A stretch of DNA of 6,389 bases from contig CAYTNY010000111.1 of NCBI GenBank assembly GCA_964439215.1, positions 1-6,389 of the forward strand, written 5' to 3'. The stretch is from CAYTNY01 sp964439215 (lineage in GTDB: Bacteria; Oederibacteriota; PGYV01; CAYTNY01). A model generated the notes under the pieces. It ran no database searches and was not told the DNA's origin. It saw only the letters and a program-made list of their open reading frames with translations. Positions 1 through 5,174 of the stretch are shown one piece after another; positions within the stretch are counted from its first letter, which is position 1; every line of letters starts with the position of its first letter. Made by a program: the position numbers and the translations under genes.

Positions 1-192
1 AACAGGCACAAAACCGCCTGTAACATACTCTATCCTCTCCCATAGAGGGAGAGGGGAAAAACAGCTGTTAAATATTCCCGCGTTAACAGCCTCTTTAAAA
101 CTGCCAAAGCCGGCATTTCTATATGTTAAAGGGGGAGGCAGCGGCGAAATAAATGTGGTATGCATTAACGGCACCGGGGTGAGAAGACCCAT
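1..192 (-). CDS. Possible 5' part of an unknown leftward gene, running off the window
   Basis: From an ATG at 192-190 a minus-strand frame stays open to the left edge (about 63 codons, N-terminus MGLLTPVPLMHTTF, proline-rich at first, no family recognised). A promoter and a strong ribosome binding site (AAGGAGGG, 217-210) lie just upstream, but that site is 17 bases from the ATG, which is too far. The ideally spaced start is a TTG at 203-201, which reads only MKKLWVFSPRCR before a stop; it would join the long frame if the A-run at 200-195 had seven rather than six bases. The plus strand is also open here (68 codons, 2-208, stop TAA 206-208) and shares its wobble positions with the minus frame, so one open frame may be the shadow of the other, or both may be chance in an intergenic stretch. 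I favour the minus strand only because of the start signals. Confidence 0.25.
   Translation of the reverse strand, partial: MGLLTPVPLMHTTFISPLPPPLTYRNAGFGSFKEAVNAGIFNSCFSPLPLWERIEYVTGGFVPV
34..54. repeat. Perfect 8-bp hairpin
   Basis: CCTCTCCC (34-41) and GGGAGAGG (47-54) form a perfect stem around the loop ATAGA. No T-run follows on either strand, so it is not a standard terminator. Its look (CTCTCCC...GGGAGAG) resembles short palindromes dispersed between genes in many bacteria; whether it is repeated in this genome cannot be seen here. Confidence 0.45.
64..90. repeat. Perfect 8-bp inverted repeat, 11-base spacer
   Basis: GCTGTTAA (64-71) is mirrored by TTAACAGC (83-90). No function can be assigned. 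It sits 10 bases from the preceding hairpin, which adds to the impression that the left edge is a structured intergenic element rather than ordinary coding DNA. Confidence 0.4.
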
Positions 193-209
193 AGTTTTTT
201 CAAGATAAA

Positions 210-259
210 CCCTCCTTAAAAGTTAATTTTATAATACTTTTTTGTAAATACTTTGTCAA
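210..259 (-). promoter_or_regulatory. Minus-strand promoter with ribosome binding site
   Basis: Read on the minus strand: -35 TTGACA (259-254), a 17-base spacer, -10 TATTAT (236-231, one mismatch to TATAAT), then AAGGAGGG (217-210), six bases before a TTG codon (203-201). The expected transcript start is near 224. This is a complete set of start signals pointing left, but the frame it serves best is only 11 codons long. Confidence 0.5.
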
Positions 260-341
260 GACTTTGCCGGGTGTGTCCGCAAAATAGAAATGTCCTATCA
301 GGCAAAGATGCTTTATGCGGCGGTGGTTTTTTGTTTTATCT

Positions 342-489
342 TTATTTCAGGCTTTTTACAAAATCCTCAAAATACAAGACCCTGTTCTCATCTGTTTTTT
401 GAAAAGAGAAAGGGGGAGACATCCGCTGCCACAGCCTTCATATTGAGTCCGGAAACTTTTTTCAGCAGCGCGGATTTCAGCTGTTCCAT
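342..489 (-). pseudogene. C-terminal remnant of an AbiEii/AbiGii-like nucleotidyltransferase toxin
   Basis: Two minus-strand frames join into one plausible C-terminus. The first runs from ATG 489 (MEQLKSALLKKVSGLN, then KAVAADVSPFLFS) to a TGA at 390-388. The second runs through KTDENRVLYFEDFVKSLK to TAA 344-342. Removing one A from the A6 run at 400-395 joins them as ...DVSPFLFSKTDENRVLYFEDF. The pattern DVxPFL, a short acidic stretch, then an aromatic E-x-F and a final short helix is what I know from the C-terminal end of AbiEii-type nucleotidyltransferase toxins; this is recognition by eye. A further in-frame piece (ATG 555 to TAA 496, containing IPIDTKKRILEN) lies upstream, separated by the stop. 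The catalytic domain is absent and no antitoxin gene is visible, so this is a dead fragment if the identification holds. The open frame on the opposite strand (290-499) is treated as its shadow. Confidence 0.42.
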
Positions 490-578
490 ATTCTTTTAAT
501 TCTCCAAGATACGTTTTTTAGTATCTATCGGAATTGTGTTTAAAAAATACAACATTGTCAAATTTTAGTGCTTTTTTC

Positions 579-607
579 TTGACAATATGTAAAGTGTGCT
601 TTACAAT
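579..607 (+). promoter_or_regulatory. Sigma70-type promoter of the membrane protein/repressor pair
   Basis: -35 TTGACA (579-584, perfect), 17-base spacer, -10 TACAAT (602-607, one mismatch). The expected transcript start is near 614, giving a leader of about 35 bases to the GTG at 649. The -10 element lies inside the first palindrome and the start point inside the second, so bound repressor would block polymerase directly. Confidence 0.75.
588..605. promoter_or_regulatory. Operator candidate O1, perfect 7-4-7 palindrome
   Basis: TGTAAAG (588-594), spacer TGTG, CTTTACA (599-605). It occupies the promoter spacer and overlaps the first four bases of the -10 box. The same palindrome recurs 26 bases downstream, and a Cro/CI-type repressor is encoded in the transcript. 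Binding by that repressor is inferred. Confidence 0.6.
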
Positions 608-610
608 TGT

Positions 611-634
611 TAATGTCAAGTTGACTTTACATTA
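611..634. promoter_or_regulatory. Operator candidate O2, second copy of the palindrome
   Basis: Core TGTCAAG (614-620), spacer TTGA, CTTTACA (625-631), with one mismatched pair (617/628); the arms extend outward by TAA/TTA to 611 and 634. It covers the predicted transcript start and ends two bases before the ribosome binding site. The centre-to-centre distance to O1 is 26 bases, about 2.5 helical turns. Confidence 0.58.
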
Positions 635-648
635 CAAGGAGGCGGAAA

Positions 649-1038
649 GTGACAAGAAAAGAGTATGACCTTTCAATGCTTTTTATTATGATTTTCATTG
701 CGGCAGTAATCATAACGACATTAATTACAAATGAAATCCTTATCGCGGCGGGCGCTGTTCTTTTATCCGTGATAATCGCGCTGGGCATAAGAAGAAAATT
801 TCATTCAGATTTAACAGAAGACGAAAGAGACCGCAGGCTGCGCTGTGAATCATCGCGGGCAGCCTTGATTTTTTATGTTATGGCCGCGGCCCTGCCTGCT
901 TTTATTCTTGTTGTTCTGGGCAAAAACGGAAATCCCGTCTTAAGCGCGGTCGGATACACTCTGCAGGCAAGCATACTCTTGATCTTGTTTGTTGATATTG
1001 CGGCTTATTACATAATGAACAGAAAGCATATGGAATAA
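649..1038 (+). CDS. Four-helix membrane protein, DUF2178-like
   Basis: A 129-residue integral membrane protein of unknown activity. The GTG start is chosen because AAGGAGG (636-642) lies six bases before it. Hydrophobic segments fall at about residues 10-27, 30-47, 71-90 and 103-123, so both ends are probably cytoplasmic. The loop between the second and third helices carries TEDERDRRLRCESSRAA (56-72). A DERD-x-x-L-x-x-x-S-x-R-A signature just before the third helix is typical of DUF2178/DUF3796-type small membrane proteins. These are often encoded beside a 60-70 residue Cro/CI-type regulator, exactly the arrangement here: the next start codon begins one base after this stop. A role as the regulator's partner (sensing or sequestration at the membrane) is a guess from linkage alone. 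The family call is by pattern, not search. Confidence 0.72.
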   Translation: MTRKEYDLSMLFIMIFIAAVIITTLITNEILIAAGAVLLSVIIALGIRRKFHSDLTEDERDRRLRCESSRAALIFYVMAAALPAFILVVLGKNGNPVLSAVGYTLQASILLILFVDIAAYYIMNRKHME

Positions 1039-1039
1039 T

Positions 1040-1231
1040 ATGAAAAACCGCCTGAAAGAACTGCGTTCAGCGTCAAAAATAACACAGGAAGATTTAGGAA
1101 AAAAAATTGGGGTTTCCAGGCAGACCATTATTGCCATAGAAAACGGGAAATACGACCCTTCCCTGCCCCTGGCTTTTAAAATTTCCGTGTTTTTCGAAAG
1201 AAAAATAGAAGAAATATTTTCCCCGGAATAA
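1040..1231 (+). CDS. Small Cro/CI (XRE) family transcriptional regulator, YozG-like
   Basis: A 63-residue DNA-binding protein that is almost only a helix-turn-helix domain. The HTH core is TQEDLGKKIGVSRQT (15-29) followed by the conserved IENGKYDPSLPLAFKIS turn and helix, and the C-terminus IEEIFSPE is usual for this compact group of bacterial regulators. Full length for the group. The ATG lies one base after the membrane-protein stop and has no strong ribosome binding site, so translation is probably coupled. The twin palindromes at 588-634 are the likely binding sites, which would make the pair self-repressing. The signal that relieves repression is unknown; the partner membrane protein is the natural candidate to transmit it. 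Confidence 0.88.
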   Translation: MKNRLKELRSASKITQEDLGKKIGVSRQTIIAIENGKYDPSLPLAFKISVFFERKIEEIFSPE

Positions 1232-1270
1232 CCGCCGGAAATTAAAATACATTTTCAAAGGAGAGCCGTG

Positions 1271-1963
1271 ATGCCTGTTGATTACATGGAAATAATTTAC
1301 CGGAGCCTTTTTGCGCTTCTTGCAATCGGATACATCCTTGTAAAATTCGTATTCAAAATGGATAAAAAACATCCTGCCAGAGACTGGATAACCGTGGGAT
1401 TTGAGGCTATGATAATCGCAACGCTCTTAAGAACATTTATCCTGCAGACTTTCGTGGTTCCGACCGGATCTATGGAAGAGACCATAAAAATCGGCGACCA
1501 TCCAATAGCACTCAAATACCAATACGGCATATACAATCCGTTTTCCGACAGCCTCATATTCCCGTTTTCAGAGCCCCAAAGAGGGGAAGTTGTCATATTC
1601 AGGGACCCGCGGCCGGACAGCAATATAATGATGATCAAAAGAGTGGTCGGGATTCCCGGAGATGTCATTGAGATAAAGCTCAAGCAGCTTTTTGTAAACG
1701 GAAAATACCCTGACGAGACATATAAAGCACACAAAGACAAACGCATGCTCCCGGGCTTTGTTTCATACAGGGATTCATTTGGCCCCGTCACCGTACCCGA
1801 AGGACACTATTTCGTAATGGGCGATAACAGGGATTTTTCGGGTGATTCGCGTTTTTTTGGATTTCTTCCGAAAAAAAACCTGAGAGGCAAAGCGTTTTTT
1901 ATATACTGGCCCCCGAAAAACATAGGCTCAATAAAACACCGAAAAGATATTTTTGATTTTTAA
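1271..1963 (+). CDS. lepB: Signal peptidase I
   Basis: A membrane-bound serine protease that removes signal peptides from secreted proteins on the outer face of the cytoplasmic membrane. 230 residues from the ATG at 1271, preferred over the adjacent GTG at 1268 because AAAGGAG (1257-1263) is seven bases from it. Two hydrophobic segments (about 9-29 and 41-62) fit two membrane anchors. The catalytic serine is in PTGSMEETIKIGD (Ser67), the catalytic lysine in MIKRVVGIPGD (Lys123), and the box E motif is MGDNRDFSGDSRFFG (183-197), so all signatures of an active S26 peptidase are present. It lies 39 bases after the regulator with no terminator between and no promoter I could find, so it may be cotranscribed, though its function is general. 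The 99 bases to the convergent ATPase gene hold only a weak GCCG/CGGC stem (1964-1983) followed by a short T-run. A second signal peptidase elsewhere in the genome cannot be excluded. Confidence 0.93.
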   Translation: MPVDYMEIIYRSLFALLAIGYILVKFVFKMDKKHPARDWITVGFEAMIIATLLRTFILQTFVVPTGSMEETIKIGDHPIALKYQYGIYNPFSDSLIFPFSEPQRGEVVIFRDPRPDSNIMMIKRVVGIPGDVIEIKLKQLFVNGKYPDETYKAHKDKRMLPGFVSYRDSFGPVTVPEGHYFVMGDNRDFSGDSRFFGFLPKKNLRGKAFFIYWPPKNIGSIKHRKDIFDF

Positions 1964-2062
1964 GCCGAATAATTTTTTACGGCAGGTCTTTTTAAATGTT
2001 TTCAAACTCTGACTTGCTTATTTCCCCTGCGGACTGCCTCCTGCGTTTCTTCGGCGGATAAT

Positions 2063-4117
2063 TTATTTTATTTTAAGCAGCCGCGCGTTGACCGCGACTA
2101 TAACCGTACTGGCTGACATAAGAACAGCGCCGAATGCAGGCGACAAAAGAACTCCCCATGCATACAGCACTCCCGCGGCAAGCGGGATCGCAAAAGCATT
2201 ATAACCCGTTGCCCACGCAAGATTCTGAATCATTTTCCTGTAAGATGCCCGTGAAAGTTTTATCAGGTTGAGTACATCTTTTGGGTCTGATTTCACCAGT
2301 ATTATGTCCGCGGTTTCCGCCGCAACATCGGTTCCCGCTCCTATCGCTATCCCAATATCCGCTTCAGCCAAGGCAGGGGCATCATTTACTCCGTCTCCTG
2401 TCATGGCTACTTTTTTTCCTTTTTTCTTCAGTTCCTTTATTTTTTTCTGCTTTTCATCAGGAAGCACGCCCGCGAAATATCCGTCAAGCTCCAGTTCTTC
2501 CGCTGCTTTAGCCGCGATTGATTCTGAATCACCGGTGATCATAAGCACTTCAATACCCATTCCTTTGAGCTGTTTTACGGTTTCACGGGAAGTCTGCCTT
2601 ATTATATCCGATAATGTTACGGCGCCGGCAGGTTCATCATTTATAAGCACATAAACAATGGTCTCCTTTTTTTTCTTCAGTTCGGAAATTTTTGATTCAT
2701 CCACTTTTATATTATTTTCCTTAAGATAACCGCCGCTTACAATTTTTATTTCTTTGGAATTTACTTTGGCGGAAGCGCCCTTTCCCGTAATCGCTTTAAA
2801 ATTTTCCACAGTATACTTTTCGCCTTTGAAAGACTCTGTTATCCCCTTTGCTATCGGGTGTTCTGACTGCGATTCAACAGAAGCGGCATATTTCATAAGT
2901 TCTTCCTCGTCTATTTCTCCGGAAAATACCGCCTTTCCCGTAACACCGAATTTACCCTCGGTCAGAGTTCCTGTCTTGTCAAAAACAATGGTTCCTATGC
3001 CGCGCGCCGCCTCAAACCCCGCCCGGTTGCGTATAAGAAATCCTCTGTTCGCCGCTATGGATGTTGAAACCGCGGCAACAAGAGGTATGGCAAGCCCTAA
3101 AGCATGCGGGCACGTTATTACCATAACAGTCACCGCCCTTTCCAGGGCAAAAACAAATTCTTTGCCTGTAAAGACAAACCACACGAAAAGAGTCACAGTA
3201 CCCGCTGATATGGCAATGATAGTCAGCCAGAAAGCGGCCCGGTCAGCCAGATGCTGTGTTTTGGATTTGCTTTCCTGCGCTTCCTTAACCAGTTTTACCA
3301 CCTGCGCAAGATAAGAACCCTCTCCTTTTTTCTCCACCTTTATTTCCATGGAGCCTTCGCCGTTTATTGCTCCGCCTGTAACCTTATCACCTTCTTTTTT
3401 TTCAACAGGTTTTGATTCCCCTGTTATCATGGCTTCATTTACGGATGAACTGCCTTTTTTTATAATCCCGTCCACGGGTATTTTTTCTCCGGGTTTCACC
3501 AGAACAGCGTCGCCTTCATTCAGCTCGTCTATTTTCACTTCTTGAGTATCTCCGTTTTGTTTCATCCTGTGAGCGCTGTCAGGCATAAGCTTGGCCAGTT
3601 CGGAAAGCGCGTTAGAGGCGCCCATTATTGATTTCATCTCTATCCAGTGGCCCAAAAGCATCACATCTATAAGAGTTACTGTTTCCCAGAAAAATACCCG
3701 CCCCGGCACGCCGAAAACAACAAAGGAACTGTATATAAAAGCCACGCTTATTGCCAGACCTATAAGCGTCATCATGCCCGGGCTTTTCTTTTTCAGTTCG
3801 CTGAAAAGCCCGCTCAAAAACGGTATCCCTCCGTAGAAATAGATCAACGCGGATAAAACAAACAGTACATACTTATCACCCGGAAATGCAATAATCCCCT
3901 CTATTCCCAGAAAAGCCTGTATCATCGGAGAAAGCGCGAGTACCGGCAGAGTTGCCGCAAGTGAAATAAAAAACCGTTTTTTAAAATCATCCGCCATATG
4001 CTTATGGTGATCGGAATGATCGTGTTTTTTATGATTTTTATGTTCTGTATGTTCTTTTTTCATATCAGAACCGTGTTTTGTGCTGTCATTTTCTGAGTTT
4101 TCATCGGTTAATTCCAT
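2063..4117 (-). CDS. copB: Copper-transporting P1B-type ATPase, CopB (P1B-3) class
   Basis: An ATP-driven pump exporting copper (Cu+ or Cu2+; possibly silver) across the cytoplasmic membrane. The 684-residue open frame starts with a His-rich segment (nine His in residues 15-40, including HDHSDHHKH), then helices at about 46-70, 80-100, 114-136 and 142-160. The actuator domain has ITGES (231-235). The ion site is CPH (336-338) rather than the CPC of CopA. The phosphorylated aspartate is D380 in DKTGTLTEG; the nucleotide-binding SEHP is at 418-421 and TGDGVNDAP at 573-581. The last two helices hold NLAWATGYNAFAIP (632-645) and MSAST (667-671) with a following N677. This combination (CPH, GYN, MSxST) defines the P1B-3 subclass; its metal is debated, hence no firm valence. 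No ribosome binding site fits the ATG at 4117; translation more likely begins at GTG 4191 through a frame change described in the next entry. Third in the ldhA-PRC-ATPase cluster, 48 bases behind the PRC gene when measured from GTG 4191. Confidence 0.93.
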   Translation of the reverse strand: MELTDENSENDSTKHGSDMKKEHTEHKNHKKHDHSDHHKHMADDFKKRFFISLAATLPVLALSPMIQAFLGIEGIIAFPGDKYVLFVLSALIYFYGGIPFLSGLFSELKKKSPGMMTLIGLAISVAFIYSSFVVFGVPGRVFFWETVTLIDVMLLGHWIEMKSIMGASNALSELAKLMPDSAHRMKQNGDTQEVKIDELNEGDAVLVKPGEKIPVDGIIKKGSSSVNEAMITGESKPVEKKEGDKVTGGAINGEGSMEIKVEKKGEGSYLAQVVKLVKEAQESKSKTQHLADRAAFWLTIIAISAGTVTLFVWFVFTGKEFVFALERAVTVMVITCPHALGLAIPLVAAVSTSIAANRGFLIRNRAGFEAARGIGTIVFDKTGTLTEGKFGVTGKAVFSGEIDEEELMKYAASVESQSEHPIAKGITESFKGEKYTVENFKAITGKGASAKVNSKEIKIVSGGYLKENNIKVDESKISELKKKKETIVYVLINDEPAGAVTLSDIIRQTSRETVKQLKGMGIEVLMITGDSESIAAKAAEELELDGYFAGVLPDEKQKKIKELKKKGKKVAMTGDGVNDAPALAEADIGIAIGAGTDVAAETADIILVKSDPKDVLNLIKLSRASYRKMIQNLAWATGYNAFAIPLAAGVLYAWGVLLSPAFGAVLMSASTVIVAVNARLLKIK

Positions 4118-4191
4118 TCCGCACTTATGACACCTGCCGGGTTTTCCGATTTCACCTCCGGATGCATGGGGCCGGTATATTTTTTTTCCAC
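4108..4191 (-). pseudogene. copB: Frameshifted N-terminus of the copper ATPase: split heavy-metal-binding domain
   Basis: AAGGAG (4204-4199) sits seven bases before a GTG at 4191, a far better start than the ATPase ATG. That frame reads EKKYTGPMHPEVKSENP, then leaves the domain and stops at TAA 4110-4108 (27 residues). The ATPase frame extended upstream reads GRCHKCGMELTDE. Joined, they give the heavy-metal-binding domain seen at the front of many copper ATPases and CusB-like proteins (YxxPMHPEV...KPGxCxKCGMEL). Adding one A to the A4 run at 4145-4142 restores a 709-residue protein and also turns SENP into the family's SEKP. The first cysteine usual in this domain (TCPMHP) is glycine here, while CHKCGM is intact. 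Explanations: homopolymer sequencing error, a real one-base loss with reinitiation at ATG 4117 (the stop overlaps that start region), or programmed -1 slippage. Confidence 0.75.
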
Positions 4192-4239
4192 TTCATTTCT
4201 CCTTTTTCGGGATTTTAATGCATCATACTATTTCTTAAT

Positions 4240-5151
4240 TCATCCTTTTAATTTTTTCCCTGCTTTTTTTATTCCTTTTTGAATGCTTTTTCCGGCTTTT
4301 TCCGCGGTCTTTTTTGTTTTTTTCCGGGACTCACCCGCAAATTTTTTCACTTTCTCAGCATAGTCCCGTGTTTTCTCACTGCTCTTTCTGCCTGTTTTAC
4401 GGGCCTTTAGTTTGGCTTCATCTCTTGCTTCTTCCATCCTGTTTTCAATCCGTTCCCCGGCCTTTTTCCCTTTTTTTCTTATTTCCTCGGATTTAGCCTC
4501 TGTCTCTTTCTTGAATTTTTCTGATGTTTTTTTTGTTTTTGCTTTCATTTCTGATAATTTATTTTTGCCATGCCTGCCGGAGGCTTTAGCTTCGCTTTCC
4601 ATTTTTTTTCTGAACTTTTGAATCTTTTCCTTGAAAGAATCCGCCAGCTTTGATGCCGCTTCTATGGCTCCGCCTTCCTTTATCTCTTTTACTATATTTT
4701 CAACTTCATCATCCACAATAAAAGCATCCGGCCCCAAAACTTTCACGCACTCACCCGGCAAAAGCCTGTGTCCGTCCGCAATATCCCTGAAAATCCCTTC
4801 CGAAACCGTGTAATAACTTATAGTTCCGTCCTTTTCAAAATAAAACGAAACTATTCTGCCAAGGGTCTTTCCTTTTTCGGTTACAATGGTCTGTCCTCTT
4901 ACGGTGTGTCCGCCTACCAGATTGTCTGTCCGCAGGTCGCGCAGCCCGGAAGAACTGTCAGCCATGGCGGCGTCCTTCTCAAAATACTCAATTCTTTCAT
5001 AAGGAAGAAACTTCTTACCCTCTCTTTCCAGACTGAATCCGGATATTCTTAATTCCACCGGATCTATGTATATCTCCTTTATTGCTCCGCCTTCTTTTCC
5101 GTCCCCGCTGAAAAAAACATTTTTTCCTCTGACCTCATCATAACTGTACAT
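4240..5151 (-). CDS. PRC-barrel protein with long basic helical tail
   Basis: 303 residues from the ATG at 5151, chosen because AAGGAGG (5163-5157) is five bases upstream; the in-frame ATG at 5208 would add 19 residues, lacks such a site and overlaps the dehydrogenase. Two PRC-barrel-like units are visible: residues 1-65 (MYSYDEVRGKNVFF, ending LPYERIEYF) and about 76-152 (TDNLVGGHTVRG, a TEKGKTLGRIVSFYF hairpin, ending DDEVENIV). From about 155 on, the chain is almost entirely Lys, Glu, Ala, Arg and Ser with no hydrophobic core (for example KTKKTAEKAGKSIQKGIKKAGKK), predicted as one long charged helix or disordered segment, very basic at the end. No signal peptide or membrane segment. PRC-barrels are small beta-folds found in RimM, photosynthetic reaction centres and stress proteins; they mediate binding rather than catalysis. 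The tail resembles histone H1-like or LEA-like sequences, so nucleic-acid or membrane-surface binding is possible but unproven. It lies 23 bases after the dehydrogenase stop, in the same operon. Confidence 0.8.
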   Translation of the reverse strand: MYSYDEVRGKNVFFSGDGKEGGAIKEIYIDPVELRISGFSLEREGKKFLPYERIEYFEKDAAMADSSSGLRDLRTDNLVGGHTVRGQTIVTEKGKTLGRIVSFYFEKDGTISYYTVSEGIFRDIADGHRLLPGECVKVLGPDAFIVDDEVENIVKEIKEGGAIEAASKLADSFKEKIQKFRKKMESEAKASGRHGKNKLSEMKAKTKKTSEKFKKETEAKSEEIRKKGKKAGERIENRMEEARDEAKLKARKTGRKSSEKTRDYAEKVKKFAGESRKKTKKTAEKAGKSIQKGIKKAGKKLKG

Positions 5152-5174
5152 TTTACCCTCCTTTTTTGCAGGAA

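Noticed and set aside
2..208. Plus-strand open frame of 68 codons ending in GTGVRRPIVFSR
   Set aside because: Plausible as a gene end, but it shares wobble positions with the minus-strand frame, which alone has start signals; kept only as the alternative reading.
290..499. Plus-strand open frame of 69 codons
   Set aside because: No ribosome binding site, and it lies opposite the toxin-like remnant, whose residues look far more like protein.
533..561. Minus-strand promoter TTGACA, 17 bases, CACAAT, mirrored with the plus-strand -35 (ATTGTCAA 554-561 and TTGACAAT 579-586)
   Set aside because: The -10 matches in only four of six positions and it would feed only a decayed fragment; possibly a relic.
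1964..1994. GCCG/CGGC stem followed by a short T-run as lepB terminator
   Set aside because: Only four pairs around a 12-base loop; too weak to call a terminator.
1996..2061. 21-codon plus-strand frame between the convergent lepB and copB genes
   Set aside because: Weak ribosome binding site and no recognisable features; easily chance at this length.
2268..3856. Several plus-strand open frames opposite the copper ATPase
   Set aside because: Antisense shadows of a strongly conserved coding frame, low-complexity Ser/Pro/Phe translations.
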